From positions 1 through 64,000 of the forward strand of contig JANQRX010000005.1 in the NCBI GenBank assembly GCA_028284325.1: 64,000 nucleotides of DNA, read 5' to 3'. This DNA is from Bauldia sp. GTDB lineage: Bacteria; Pseudomonadota; Alphaproteobacteria; Rhizobiales; Kaistiaceae. How positions within the stretch are numbered: position 1 is the first letter of the stretch; the number at the start of each line of letters is the position of its first letter. The notes beneath the pieces are model-generated. The model had not been told where the DNA came from. It searched no databases and saw only the letters and a program-made list of their open reading frames with translations. The position numbers were made by a program, and so were the translations under genes. Below, in pieces: positions 35,506 through 44,154 of the stretch.

Positions 35506-36291
35506 TCAGGCCAGGATCTGCGACAGGAACAGCCGGGTGCGCTCGTGTCGCGGCGCCTCGAAGAACTTCGCGGGTTCGTTCTCCTCGACGATCTCGCCGT
35601 GATCCATGAAGATCACCCGGTCCGCCACCTGGCGGGCGAAACCCATCTCGTGAGACACGACCAGCATGGTCATGCCGTCCTCGGCGAGCCCGACCATGAC
35701 GTCGAGGACCTCCTTGATCATCTCCGGATCGAGGGCGGAGGTCGGCTCGTCGAACAGCATGATCCGTGGCGACATGCACAGCGAGCGCGCGATCGCCACC
35801 CGCTGCTGCTGGCCGCCCGACAACTGCGCCGGATACTTGTCGGCCTGCTCGGGGATCTTGACGCGCTCCAGATAGTGCATGGCGAGCTCGGCTGCGCGAG
35901 GCTTGGACATCTTACGCACCCAGATCAGCGCCAGCGTGCAGTTCTCCAGGATCGTCAGATGGGGGAACAGGTTGAAATGCTGGAAGACCATGCCGACCTC
36001 GCGACGGACGCGGTCGACGTTCTTCAGGTCATGGCACAGCTCGATGCCGTCGACGACGACGGTGCCCTGCTGGTGGATCTCCAGGCGGTTGATGCAGCGG
36101 ATCAGGGTCGACTTGCCGGAGCCGGAGGGGCCGCAGATGACGATGCGCTCGCCCTGGGCGACGGTGAGATTGACGTCCTTGAGGACATGGAAATCGTCGA
36201 ACCATTTGTGGACGCCGGTCATCTCGACCGCGATCTCGGCCGGCGGCGGCAGCGGATCGCTGCCGTTCGATCCACCGTTCAGTCCAAACAT
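35506..36291 (-). CDS. Amino-acid ABC transporter ATP-binding protein (AapP/GlnQ type)
   Basis: A 261-residue polar amino acid uptake ATPase. Walker [10 protein letters not shown] lies at about residues 54-62, the Q loop in [15 protein letters not shown], the signature LSGGQQQR and Walker [15 protein letters not shown] follow, and the switch histidine is in VVSHEMGF. It is very like AapP/BztD of alphaproteobacteria. No permease or binding-protein gene is next to it, so it is an orphan here and must work with components encoded elsewhere. ATG at 36291 fits the family better than the longer frame. Confidence 0.9.
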   Translation of the reverse strand: MFGLNGGSNGSDPLPPPAEIAVEMTGVHKWFDDFHVLKDVNLTVAQGERIVICGPSGSGKSTLIRCINRLEIHQQGTVVVDGIELCHDLKNVDRVRREVGMVFQHFNLFPHLTILENCTLALIWVRKMSKPRAAELAMHYLERVKIPEQADKYPAQLSGGQQQRVAIARSLCMSPRIMLFDEPTSALDPEMIKEVLDVMVGLAEDGMTMLVVSHEMGFARQVADRVIFMDHGEIVEENEPAKFFEAPRHERTRLFLSQILA

Positions 36292-36352
36292 TGCGGGTCC
36301 GATCCCAATCCCGGTTCCGACCCCGGAAACTAGCACGGAAATTGCCGCGCGC

Positions 36353-36375
36353 TTGACTCTGACGCCACGTCAGAG
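36353..36375 (+). promoter_or_regulatory. MerR-type operator/promoter before merR gene
   Basis: TTGACT (36353-36358) overlaps the inverted repeat CTCTGACGCCACGTCAGAG (36357-36375, eight-base arms, three-base centre). Almost the same arrangement occurs at 37255-37275 before the SRPBCC gene. MerR regulators bind dyads in the spacer after the -35. The -10 is not obvious. Likely autoregulatory site. Confidence 0.65.
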
Positions 36376-36409
36376 TGCACCCTCGCGACGGCCACAACGG
36401 AGCAGGTCC

Positions 36410-37258
36410 ATGTTCAGAATCGGCGAGTTCTCCCACATCGCGCGCGTATCGATCCGGCAGTTGCGCTACTACGAGGAGATCGGATTGCTGGCGCCGGCCC
36501 ATACCGACGCGTCGTCCGGCTATCGCTCGTATGAGGCCGGCCAGCTCCCCCGCCTCAACCAGATCCTGGCCCTGAAGAAGCTCGGCCTGTCGCTCGAGGA
36601 GATCAAACGGGTCGTCACCGACGATGCCGACACCGACGAGTTGCGCGCGCTCCTGCAGACGCGGCGTCGCGAGGCCGCCGAGCTGATCTCCAAGGAGGAG
36701 GCGCGCTTCCGCGAGATCGAGGCGCGCCTGCGGCAGATCGAGACGCGCGGCGAACTGGCCGACTACGACGTGGTGCTGAAGGCGGGCCTCCAACAGTGGT
36801 ACGTGTCGTGGTGGGCGCGCTTCGCCGATCTCGCGACGGCCATCGGGATGATCCGCGAGTTCGCCCGCGACGCCAAACGGGCCCTGCCCAGGGACGCCGC
36901 CCAGAACATGCTGCTCGGTTTCGGCGAGCGCGGATTCACGACCACGGACTTCGAGCTCGAGGTCGGCTTTCTCCTGTCCCGCCCGCTCGATATCGAGCTG
37001 CCGGCGCCCGACGGCGGCACGGCGCGGGTGCGCGAGATCAATGACGATTTCGACCTCGCAACCATCGTGCGCGCCGGCCCGCCGGAGATCGCCCACCTGG
37101 CCTCAAACGCGCTGGGCTACTGGACCGAGGCGCAGGACCACGAGATCGCCGGGCCGCCGCGCGAGATGATCCTGGGCCTCAACGACTTCCTGGCGGGGCA
37201 GCCGGTGTTCGAGGTTCAATTTCCCGTGAGGGCCAAATCCGCCGCTTCAGGCGCTTGA
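36410..37258 (+). CDS. MerR-family regulator with effector-binding-like domain
   Basis: A 282-residue regulator. The MerR winged helix is at residues 1-70 (MFRIGEFSHIARVSIRQLRY, YYEEIGLLAPAHTD, ALKKLGLSLEEIKRVV), followed by a dimerisation coiled coil (~75-115, rich in Arg/Glu). The C-terminal ~160 residues resemble the GyrI/BmrR-type effector domain, with a Trp/Tyr-rich start (QQWYVSWWARF). ATG at 36410; the upstream frame is a shadow of the antisense ATPase gene. Paired operators suggest it controls itself and the SRPBCC gene 82 bases downstream. The inducer is probably a hydrophobic small molecule. Confidence 0.86.
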   Translation: MFRIGEFSHIARVSIRQLRYYEEIGLLAPAHTDASSGYRSYEAGQLPRLNQILALKKLGLSLEEIKRVVTDDADTDELRALLQTRRREAAELISKEEARFREIEARLRQIETRGELADYDVVLKAGLQQWYVSWWARFADLATAIGMIREFARDAKRALPRDAAQNMLLGFGERGFTTTDFELEVGFLLSRPLDIELPAPDGGTARVREINDDFDLATIVRAGPPEIAHLASNALGYWTEAQDHEIAGPPREMILGLNDFLAGQPVFEVQFPVRAKSAASGA

Positions 37259-37275
37259 CCCTGACGTTACGTCAG
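37255..37275 (+). promoter_or_regulatory. Second MerR-type operator, before SRPBCC gene
   Basis: TTGACC (37255-37260) is followed directly by CTGACGTTACGTCAG (37261-37275; six-base arms, three-base centre). It repeats the layout at 36353-36375, matching in the -35-like hexamer and both dyad arms. The site overlaps the merR stop codon, leaving 64 bases to the SRPBCC ATG. It implies co-regulation by the MerR protein. Confidence 0.65.
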
Positions 37276-37339
37276 ACCCCACTTTTCGTGACACCCCGGG
37301 GACGATCCCGGCCAACGTTTCGCAAGAACGGAGAGTGTC

Positions 37340-37840
37340 ATGATCAACATCATCGCAGAGAAGACCATCGCCGCGCCGATGGATCAGGTGTCGGCGGCGT
37401 TCGACGATTTCGCCAACATCTACAAGTTCCACCCGGCGATACGCGAGTCCGGGACCACCAACGGCCAGACGTCCGGGGTGGGGGCCGAGCGGGTCTGCCA
37501 CTTCTACGACGGCTCGACCTTCCACGAGCGCCTCGTCGAGGTCGGCGACGGCCGCTGGGTCGTCGACGTGAAGCAGAGCGGCCCCATCCGCAAGGCGCAG
37601 GCCATCATCACCGCCGTGCCGGAAGGCCCGGGCCGGACGCGCGTGAAGTTCGATATGCGGCTGACGATCGGTTTCCCGATGAACCTGATGGCGCCGATGA
37701 TCCGGATACGGTTCCGCCGCATCCTGCTCAAGGTGTTCGACGGGCTCGAGGATCATCTGCGGACGGGACGGCTGATCGAGAAGGGCGGCGAGATCGGCCG
37801 GCCGATCGAGATTGCCGGCCTGCACGCCGCAGCCGCCTGA
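37340..37840 (+). CDS. SRPBCC-fold (polyketide cyclase/START-like) protein
   Basis: A 166-residue protein of the SRPBCC superfamily, which encloses hydrophobic ligands in a helix-grip cavity. Its N-terminal strand and helix (IAEKTIAAPMDQVSAAFDDF) and the DGSTFHERLVEVGDG strand pair fit the family. The C-terminal helix region is ILLKVFDGLEDHLRTG. ATG at 37340 with GGAGAGTGTC upstream. It lies behind a MerR-type operator; a ligand-binding protein induced together with its sensor is plausible. No enzymatic residues can be named. Confidence 0.8.
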   Translation: MINIIAEKTIAAPMDQVSAAFDDFANIYKFHPAIRESGTTNGQTSGVGAERVCHFYDGSTFHERLVEVGDGRWVVDVKQSGPIRKAQAIITAVPEGPGRTRVKFDMRLTIGFPMNLMAPMIRIRFRRILLKVFDGLEDHLRTGRLIEKGGEIGRPIEIAGLHAAAA

Positions 37841-37897
37841 CCATGACCGACGCGGTCCGGCACCGTATGCCGGGCCGCGCGCCAACCGACCGCCCGA

Positions 37898-38470
37898 TCA
37901 CATCGACATCTCGCGCGGCCGCAGCCGCACCCGCCGGACGCGTCCGGTCACGAGGCCGACTCCGAACAGCAGGACATCCCAGCCGAGCGCCGGGACTTCG
38001 CGGAAGGTGGCATAGGCCAACCGCAAGAGTGACATGTGCGGGCGATCGGGCAGGGGGCGGCCGGCTCGCGCCGGCAGGCCCAACATCCGCAACAGGAGCA
38101 CGCAGCGCGGCTGATGATAGCCGCTGGTGCACACGACCAGATCGTCGCCGGGCGAGGCCTGCTCGGCGAGGAGGCGCGCGCAGTTGACCGCGCTCTCCAG
38201 CGTATCGCGGCTTTCCGTTTCGAGGATCATGCGATCCGCCGGCACGCCGGCCTCCGCCAGCAGGCCCGCCATGACCTCCGCCTCGGGCGGGCCCGGCCGA
38301 CGGCCGCCACCGGTCAGCAGGAAGGTCGTGTCACCGTCGTCGGCAGCAAGCGCGCCCGCCACACGCCGGCGCATGGTGCCGCTCGGCCGGCCGTCTGGTC
38401 GGATAGCGGCGCCGAAGACGATCAGGAAACGTCGGCGCGAACTTTCAGGGCGACGTGACCCGGACGCCAT
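37898..38470 (-). CDS. YdcF/ElyC family (DUF218) protein
   Basis: A 190-residue DUF218 protein. Conserved parts are FLIVFGAAIRPDGRPS (residues ~14-30), TFLLTGGGRRPGPPEAE, MILETESRDTLESAVN and VVCTSGYHQPRCVLLLRMLG. Relatives act in cell-envelope metabolism (ElyC) or have unknown roles. There is no N-terminal membrane anchor; a hydrophobic stretch (VLLFGVGLVTG) lies near the C terminus. ATG at 38470 is preferred; a GTG/ATG further upstream (38488) would overlap the VOC gene more. It overlaps that gene by 26 bases. Confidence 0.8.
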   Translation of the reverse strand: MASGSRRPESSRRRFLIVFGAAIRPDGRPSGTMRRRVAGALAADDGDTTFLLTGGGRRPGPPEAEVMAGLLAEAGVPADRMILETESRDTLESAVNCARLLAEQASPGDDLVVCTSGYHQPRCVLLLRMLGLPARAGRPLPDRPHMSLLRLAYATFREVPALGWDVLLFGVGLVTGRVRRVRLRPREMSM

Positions 38471-38801
38471 GGCCGTCCGGATCGACAATCCGGAAATCCT
38501 GTTGACCCCAGGGCCGTCGCTTCAGCGGGCTGTGCAAGGGCCAGCCTGACGCCGCAACGGCCGCGGCCTGCGCCTCGACATCGTCGACCGAGAGGGTGAG
38601 TTCGAACGTCCGGGGCGCACCGGCCTCCACCTTGCGCGGCAGCAACGCGATCCGCGCCGCGCCCCGCTCCAAGGCGACCCAGCCGTTGGCCTCTTCGCGC
38701 ACCACCGTGAAACCGAGGACGCCAACATAGAAATCGCGGGCAGCAGCCGCATCCGCGACGAACAGTTCCACGGTCAGGCTGGTCCCATCATTGGCCGGCA
38801 T
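38445..38801 (-). CDS. VOC-family (glyoxalase/bleomycin resistance-like) protein
   Basis: A 118-residue vicinal-oxygen-chelate protein, one full two-module domain. Motifs: ELFVADAAAARDFYVGVLGF at the N terminus, FELTLSVDDVEAQAAAV in the middle, and WGQQDFRIVDPDGHGVRV at the C terminus with the usual acidic/histidine metal area. It could be a lyase, dioxygenase-like enzyme or a drug-binding protein. It is translated just before the YdcF gene, whose start it overlaps. Confidence 0.83.
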   Translation of the reverse strand: MPANDGTSLTVELFVADAAAARDFYVGVLGFTVVREEANGWVALERGAARIALLPRKVEAGAPRTFELTLSVDDVEAQAAAVAASGWPLHSPLKRRPWGQQDFRIVDPDGHGVRVTSP

Positions 38802-38930
38802 GGCTCGTTTCCGGTGGCGGGCAGGGCAGGTGCCGCAAGCCTAGCACCGCTCAGGTAGTAAATCCGCAACAAGCGCATGGTAGGCCACGCACACTTGATT
38901 TACCGGTGCCTGCTAGGTTCGATGTCGCCC

Positions 38931-39554
38931 ATGACCGACACGCCGACCACCCGCCTCCACCGCGGCGACCTGCCCGACCTCGATCGCTACGGCGATTCCG
39001 TCGCCATCGACACCGAAACGCTGGGGCTCGATCCCCATCGCGACCGGCTCTGCCTGGTGCAGCTCTCCAACGGCGACGGCAGCGCCGATCTCGTCCAGAT
39101 CGCGCGCGGTCAGACCAGCGCACCGAACCTGGAGCGCCTTCTCGGCGATCCGGCCGTCACCAAGATCTTCCACTTCGCGCGGTTCGACATCGCCGTTCTG
39201 CTCCACGCCTTCGGGGTCATGGCCACGCCGCTGTTCTGCACCAAGATCGCGTCGCGGCTCACCCGCACCTACACTGATCGTCACAGCCTCAAGGAGCTGG
39301 TGCGGGAGCTTCTGGGTGTGGAACTCTCCAAGCAGCAGCAGAGTTCCGATTGGGCGGCGGACGAGCTGAGCGATGCCCAGCGCGCCTATGCGGCCGCCGA
39401 CGTGGTGTATCTCCACGCCCTGAAACAGGAGCTGGAACGGCGGCTCGCGCGCGAGGATCGGACCGCCTTCGCCGCCGCCTGCTTCGATTTCCTGCCGACG
39501 CGCGCACGGCTCGATCTCGCCGGCTGGGGCGACGACGACCTGTTCGCCCATTAA
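38931..39554 (+). CDS. rnd: Ribonuclease D-like 3'-5' exonuclease
   Basis: A 207-residue DEDD exonuclease. Exo I is VAIDTETLGLD (Asp and Glu), Exo II is KIFHFARFDIAVL, and Exo III is YAAADVVYLHAL (Tyr/Asp). It lacks HRDC domains, as in the short alphaproteobacterial RNase D-like proteins found beside lptC. It would trim RNA 3' ends. ATG at 38931 (an in-frame ATG nine bases earlier is possible). First member of the conserved lpt-rpoN block. Confidence 0.88.
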   Translation: MTDTPTTRLHRGDLPDLDRYGDSVAIDTETLGLDPHRDRLCLVQLSNGDGSADLVQIARGQTSAPNLERLLGDPAVTKIFHFARFDIAVLLHAFGVMATPLFCTKIASRLTRTYTDRHSLKELVRELLGVELSKQQQSSDWAADELSDAQRAYAAADVVYLHALKQELERRLAREDRTAFAAACFDFLPTRARLDLAGWGDDDLFAH

Positions 39555-39681
39555 CCGGCACGACGACCCCGCGATTGCGGTCGTGGCCCGGCTCGTTCAC
39601 AATGGCGCCGCCGCCGGGCGCAGGCATGGACCGTCCCGATCGAAATCGGGACACCGGCTGGCGGAGCGATCCTGACACACG

Positions 39682-40413
39682 ATGACAGATCACCCCTACG
39701 CCGACCGCGATATGGCCTATGGCGAGCCGCGCGCACCGCGACGGCGCATTCGCTACGACCCGACCGAGGCGCGAGGGGACACCGCCTTTCGCGACGCGGC
39801 CCGCCACAGCCGCAGGGTCCGCTGGCTGAGGATCATCCTGCCGGCGCTGGCCCTCGTGGCCGCCGGTGCGTTCTGGGGGGCGCTGCGGATCGTGCCGGGC
39901 AACTGGTCGGAGCTGGTGTCGATTTCCGGCATCGATATCGAGTCCAACAGCGTGGTCATGGACAATCCCCTGATCTCGGGCTTCGCCGGCACGCAGCGCA
40001 GCTACGAGGTCAAGGCCGCCAACGCCGTACAAAGCCTGGCCGACCCCAACATCATCACCTTCAACGACATCGATGCGGCAATCGGCCTCGACACCTCCGG
40101 GACGGCCACCGTCAGGGCAACGATCGGCACCTTTGACAGCAACGGCAACACCCTCGATCTGCGCGACGGGATCGCCATGTCGACTACGGACGGCTATGCA
40201 GCGCGGCTGTCGACGGCCTTCATCAACCTTGACGCACGGACGCTGGTCTCCGCCGACCCGATCGAGATCAGCGCCGACTGGGTGAAGCTCCGCGCCAACA
40301 GCATCCGTGTCGCCGACGAGGGCAGGCGCGTGGTCTTCGAGGGCGGCGTGTCGGTGTCCTACCTGCCGTCCAGCGATCTTCTGACGCCGGCTGGCGGAGC
40401 GCCGCAACCATGA
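39682..40413 (+). CDS. lptC: LPS export system protein LptC
   Basis: A 243-residue bitopic protein. A cytoplasmic N-terminal tail rich in Arg (~50 residues) precedes one membrane helix (LRIILPALALVAAGAFWGAL, about 50-69), then a periplasmic beta-jellyroll with the LptC-like segments VMDNPLISGFAGTQRSYEV and VADEGRRVVFEGGVSVSY. LptC passes lipopolysaccharide from the LptBFG complex to LptA. The ATGA overlap with lptA and the order lptC-lptA-lptB support the assignment. Alphaproteobacterial LptC is poorly conserved. Confidence 0.87.
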   Translation: MTDHPYADRDMAYGEPRAPRRRIRYDPTEARGDTAFRDAARHSRRVRWLRIILPALALVAAGAFWGALRIVPGNWSELVSISGIDIESNSVVMDNPLISGFAGTQRSYEVKAANAVQSLADPNIITFNDIDAAIGLDTSGTATVRATIGTFDSNGNTLDLRDGIAMSTTDGYAARLSTAFINLDARTLVSADPIEISADWVKLRANSIRVADEGRRVVFEGGVSVSYLPSSDLLTPAGGAPQP

Positions 40414-40931
40414 TCCGGATGTCGTCGTTCGCCATCGCGCTGGTGACCGCCGGCCTGCTCGCCGGTCCGACCCTTGCGCAGAGCGCCGGCAACATCTTCT
40501 CCGACTTCCAGGCCCAATCCAGCGATCCGATCGAGATCGACGCCGAGGCGCTGGAGATCTACGAAGAAGGTCAGCAACGCATCACGATCTTCGACGGCGG
40601 CGTCGAGGTGCGTCGGGGCGATACGCTGATCCGCGCCGCCACCGTCACCCTTTACGCGCCGCTCAGCGGTGAATCGTCCGATACCTTCACGCGGATCGAG
40701 GCCAAGGGCGGCGTCTTCGTGCGGTCCGGCGGCCAGACCGTGACGGGCTCGACCGCGGTGGTCGACTCGCCCAACAACCGCATCATCGTGGCCGGCGACG
40801 TCGTGCTCGCCGAGGGCACCAACGTCATCAGCGGCGACCGGCTGGTCGTCGACATGACCACCGGCCGGGCCCGCGTGGAGCAGAAGGCCGGCGAGCGGAT
40901 ACGCGGCGTCTTCGCGCCCGGCGGGACGTAG
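40410..40931 (+). CDS. lptA: LPS transport periplasmic protein LptA
   Basis: A 173-residue OstA-like protein. A Sec signal peptide covers residues 1-24 (ends AGPTLA). The mature part is a series of beta strands with the LptA pattern PIEIDAEALEIYEEGQQRIT (about 37-56), FDGGVEVRRGDTLIRA, IIVAGDVVLAEGTNVISG. It forms the periplasmic bridge for lipopolysaccharide between LptC and LptD. It overlaps lptC by four bases. Confidence 0.9.
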   Translation: MIRMSSFAIALVTAGLLAGPTLAQSAGNIFSDFQAQSSDPIEIDAEALEIYEEGQQRITIFDGGVEVRRGDTLIRAATVTLYAPLSGESSDTFTRIEAKGGVFVRSGGQTVTGSTAVVDSPNNRIIVAGDVVLAEGTNVISGDRLVVDMTTGRARVEQKAGERIRGVFAPGGT

Positions 40932-40982
40932 ACACGCGCGCCGGGACGGCTTATCCCGGACTCGCCACAGGAAAGTCTGCAC

Positions 40983-41810
40983 TTGGCCCATCCTCGCACA
41001 ACCGCCGCTGATCCGCGGATTCCGGACGACGCGTATGCTAGCGTCAATGCGGAAGCACCGTCGCGGCTGGTCCCGGATGCGGGCGGTCGCGGCTGGCTGA
41101 TCGCGCGCGGGCTGGTGAAGACCTACCGGCGGCGGCGCGTCGTCCACGGCGCAAGCCTGGCGGTCGCGCGCGGCGAGGCCGTCGGTCTGCTCGGCTCCAA
41201 CGGCGCCGGCAAGACCACCATCTTCTACATGATCACCGGGCTCGTGCGCGCCGATCGCGGCCGCATCGAAGTCGACGGCCACGACATCACCGGCCTGCCC
41301 ATGTACCGGCGCGCGCGCCTCGGGATCGGCTATCTGCCGCAGGAAACCTCGATTTTCCGCGGCATGACGGTGGAAGCCAACATTCGGGCGGTTCTTGAAG
41401 TCGTGGAGCCGGATAAGCGCAAGCGCGAGGACCAGCTCGAAGCGCTGCTCGACGAGTTCCGCATCACGCACTTGCGCAAGGCGCCGGCGGTGGCACTGTC
41501 GGGCGGCGAGCGACGGCGGTGCGAAATCGCGCGGGCGCTTGCCTCGCGCCCGGCCTTCATGCTCCTCGACGAGCCCTTCACCGGCGTCGACCCGATCGCC
41601 GTCGGCGATATCCAGGACCTCGTCCGGCACCTCACCGGGCTCGGCATCGGCATCCTGGTTACCGATCACAACGTCCGCGAAACCCTGGGCCTGATCGACC
41701 GCGCCTACATCATCCATTCCGGCGAGGTGCTGTTCGAGGGGCGCCCGCAGGACATCGTCGCGAGCCCGGAAGTGCGGCGGCTTTACCTTGGCGAGCAGTT
41801 CAGCCTTTAA
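40983..41810 (+). CDS. lptB: LPS export ABC transporter ATP-binding protein LptB
   Basis: A 275-residue ATPase. Walker A GSNGAGKTT, Q loop YLPQETSIFRGMTVEANI, signature LSGGERRRCEIARAL, Walker B AFMLLDEPFTGVDPIAV and the switch histidine in VTDHNVRETL all match LptB. The N terminus is about 30 residues longer than E. coli LptB, common in alphaproteobacteria. The start is TTG at 40983 with AGGAAAG upstream; no later start keeps the first strand. LptB powers lipopolysaccharide extraction with LptF and LptG, which are not in this window. Confidence 0.93.
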   Translation: MAHPRTTAADPRIPDDAYASVNAEAPSRLVPDAGGRGWLIARGLVKTYRRRRVVHGASLAVARGEAVGLLGSNGAGKTTIFYMITGLVRADRGRIEVDGHDITGLPMYRRARLGIGYLPQETSIFRGMTVEANIRAVLEVVEPDKRKREDQLEALLDEFRITHLRKAPAVALSGGERRRCEIARALASRPAFMLLDEPFTGVDPIAVGDIQDLVRHLTGLGIGILVTDHNVRETLGLIDRAYIIHSGEVLFEGRPQDIVASPEVRRLYLGEQFSL

Positions 41811-41875
41811 CTCCGCGCCGGCCTGCGCTACGAGACAAGCAAATCTCGGACCACTTCGTAGCCGGGGCCGCGTTT

Positions 41876-43378
41876 ATGGCCATTTCGCCAAGATTCGAAC
41901 TTCGCCAGAGCCAGTCTCTGGTCATGACGCCGCAGCTGATGCAGGCCATCAAGCTGCTGCAGATGTCCAGCCTGGACCTGACGGCCTATGTCGACGCGGA
42001 ACTGGAGCGCAACCCGCTGCTGGAGCGCGCCGAGACGGACGCGACCGGCGGACCCGGCGACGAACCGATCCGCACGGGCGAACGCGAAACCGATGAGGCC
42101 GAACTCGCCGAAGCGCCGATCACCGCCGAGGACGCCTACGACAACGATCTGTCCAATCTCTATCCCGACGATCACGTGAAGCCGCCGGAGGAGGCGCCGC
42201 CACCGGCGCCACCAACCGAAAGCTGGTCAACCCCGGTCTCGCGCGCGCCGGTGGGCTCGTCGGGCTACAACCTCGAAGCCTTCGTCTCCGGCGAAACGAC
42301 GCTCGCCGACCACCTCACCCGGCAGTTCGACCTGGCGGTCAGCGATCCGGCCGACCGGATGATCGGCCACGCGCTCATCAACGACCTCGACGAGGCGGGC
42401 TATCTGGGCGTGACCGTGGCGGCGCTGGCGGAGCGCCTCGGCGTGGATGTCGCCGCGGTGGAGAAGGTACTGGCGGTCATCCAGACGCTGGAGCCGACCG
42501 GCGTCGGTGCGCGCGGCCTTGCGGAATGCCTGGCGCTGCAGTTGCGCGAGGCGGACCGTTTCGACCCGGCCATGCAGTGCCTGATCGATCATCTCGACCT
42601 GGTGGCGCGCCGCGATCTCGCGCGCCTGCGCTCCCTGTGCCGCGTCGATCAGGACGATCTGATCGACATGATCGGCGAACTCCGGTCCCTCAACCCCAAG
42701 CCGGGCGCGGCCTTCGGCGGCGGCCCGGTCCAGATCGTGGTGCCGGACGTCACCGTGCGCGCGGGCCCGGACGGCAACTGGCTGGTGGAACTGAACAGCG
42801 AGACGCTGCCGCGCCTGCTCGTCAACCAGACCTACTATGCGACCGTGTCGCGGGCGCGCAACAGCGAGGCGGACCGCGCCTTCCTGAGCGACTGCATGCA
42901 GACCGCCAACTGGCTGGTGAAGAGCCTCGACCAGCGGGCGCGGACGATCTTGCGCGTCACCTCGGAGATCGTGCGCCAGCAGGACGCCTTCCTGATCCAC
43001 GGGGTCAAGCACCTGCGACCGCTCAACCTCCGCGCCATCGCCGACGCCATCGAGATGCATGAATCCACGGTATCGCGGGTCACCTCCAACAAGTACCTCG
43101 CCACGCCGCGTGGCGTGTTCGAGCTCAAATACTTCTTCACCGCCGCGATCCCCGCGGCGGGCGCCGGCGAGGCGCATTCGGCCGAGGCGGTACGCCACCG
43201 CATCCGCGAGATGATCGACGGCGAGTCACCCGACGCGGTGCTTTCGGACGACGCCATCGTCCGCCGGCTCGGCGACAACGGCATCGACATCGCCCGCCGT
43301 ACGGTCGCCAAGTATCGGGAAGCCATGAGGATTCCGTCCTCGGTCCAGCGCCGGCGTGAAAAAACCGTCAGCGTTTGA
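41876..43378 (+). CDS. rpoN: RNA polymerase sigma-54 factor
   Basis: A 500-residue sigma-54. Region I is Gln/Leu-rich (LRQSQSLVMTPQLMQAIKLL, residues 8-27), region II is acidic and proline-rich (~60-115), and region III holds the core-binding and DNA-binding parts. The C-terminal RpoN box reads ARRTVAKYRE, the diagnostic motif that contacts the -24 element. ATG at 41876 starts at the usual position; the long frame before it is a shadow of lptB. It directs transcription with AAA+ activators, for nitrogen metabolism among others. Confidence 0.96.
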   Translation: MAISPRFELRQSQSLVMTPQLMQAIKLLQMSSLDLTAYVDAELERNPLLERAETDATGGPGDEPIRTGERETDEAELAEAPITAEDAYDNDLSNLYPDDHVKPPEEAPPPAPPTESWSTPVSRAPVGSSGYNLEAFVSGETTLADHLTRQFDLAVSDPADRMIGHALINDLDEAGYLGVTVAALAERLGVDVAAVEKVLAVIQTLEPTGVGARGLAECLALQLREADRFDPAMQCLIDHLDLVARRDLARLRSLCRVDQDDLIDMIGELRSLNPKPGAAFGGGPVQIVVPDVTVRAGPDGNWLVELNSETLPRLLVNQTYYATVSRARNSEADRAFLSDCMQTANWLVKSLDQRARTILRVTSEIVRQQDAFLIHGVKHLRPLNLRAIADAIEMHESTVSRVTSNKYLATPRGVFELKYFFTAAIPAAGAGEAHSAEAVRHRIREMIDGESPDAVLSDDAIVRRLGDNGIDIARRTVAKYREAMRIPSSVQRRREKTVSV

Positions 43379-43414
43379 GGTTTCTCATTCCGTCCTGTGG
43401 CGATCCGGCGGTAG

Positions 43415-43443
43415 TTGACTCGCCTGATAGCGGTCCCTAGAAC
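43415..43443 (+). promoter_or_regulatory. Candidate promoter for hpf-ptsN
   Basis: TTGACT (43415-43420) and TAGAAC (43438-43443) are separated by exactly 17 bases in the 179-base gap between rpoN and hpf. This fits a sigma-70-type promoter with a leader of about 110 bases. No sigma-54 -24/-12 element was recognised here. Confidence 0.45.
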
Positions 43444-43557
43444 GGCGCCCGCGCAGCGACAGGACGGCCTCCCCGGCGGGGGGACGTGCGGCCAAGCTGG
43501 CGACGCCCTTCAACGGGCCTGCTTTTCGAGTTCAGCTTCAAAAGGATGGATTTCCGG

Positions 43558-44142
43558 ATGAGCCTCAGAGTCTCCGGGAAGAACATGGACATCGGCGATT
43601 CGCTCCGCGACGTGGCGTCGTCGCGCGTGCGGCAGGCGGTGGAAAAGTACTTCGACGGCGGTTTCAGCGGTCACGTGACGATCGAACGCGAGGGGTCCGG
43701 CTTTCACACCGATTGCGCGATCCATCTGGACACCGGCGCGACGCTGCAATCGCATGCGCGGGCGCAGGACGTCCATCAGAGCTTCGAGGCCGCCGCGCAC
43801 CGGATCGAGACGCGGCTGCGCCGTTACAAGCGGCGCCTCAAGGGCCGCACCCACCAGGAAAAGCGCGAGACCATCCCCGCGCAGACCTACGTCATCGAAC
43901 CGCCGGGCGACGAGGAAGAGGTCCATCCCGACTACAGCCCGGCCATCATCGCCGAGGAAACCACCCACCTGCCGACCATGACGGTGGCCGATGCGGTCAT
44001 GGAAATGGACCTGGTCGAGGCCACGGTGGTGGTCTTCCGCAACGCCGGCAATGGCGCGATCAACATCGTCTACAAGCGTCGCGACGGTAATATCGGCTGG
44101 GTCGACCCGTCGCTGGGCGAGGTCGGCGGCACCGCCGGCTGA
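43558..44142 (+). CDS. hpf: Ribosome hibernation promoting factor (long form)
   Basis: A 194-residue protein. The N-terminal ~100 residues form the HPF/YfiA domain (MSLRVSGKNMDIGDSLRDVA; lysine/arginine-rich helix RIETRLRRYKRRLKGR). The C-terminal domain (~135-194, LPTMTVADAVMEMDLVEATV and NIVYKRRDGNIGWVDPSLG) is that of the long form, which dimerises to give 100S ribosomes. ATG at 43558 matches the family N terminus; an in-frame ATG at 43546 is possible. The rpoN-hpf-ptsN order is classical. Confidence 0.94.
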   Translation: MSLRVSGKNMDIGDSLRDVASSRVRQAVEKYFDGGFSGHVTIEREGSGFHTDCAIHLDTGATLQSHARAQDVHQSFEAAAHRIETRLRRYKRRLKGRTHQEKRETIPAQTYVIEPPGDEEEVHPDYSPAIIAEETTHLPTMTVADAVMEMDLVEATVVVFRNAGNGAINIVYKRRDGNIGWVDPSLGEVGGTAG

Positions 44143-44154
44143 CGCGGATCGACG

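Noticed and set aside
40941-40959. CCGGGA/TCCCGG hairpin between lptA and lptB as a terminator
   Set aside because: The stem is only six base pairs with no T run, and the genes belong to one conserved operon.
43379-43557. Sigma-54 promoter for hpf
   Set aside because: No TGGCAC-N5-TTGC type element was found in the rpoN-hpf gap; only a sigma-70-type candidate remains.
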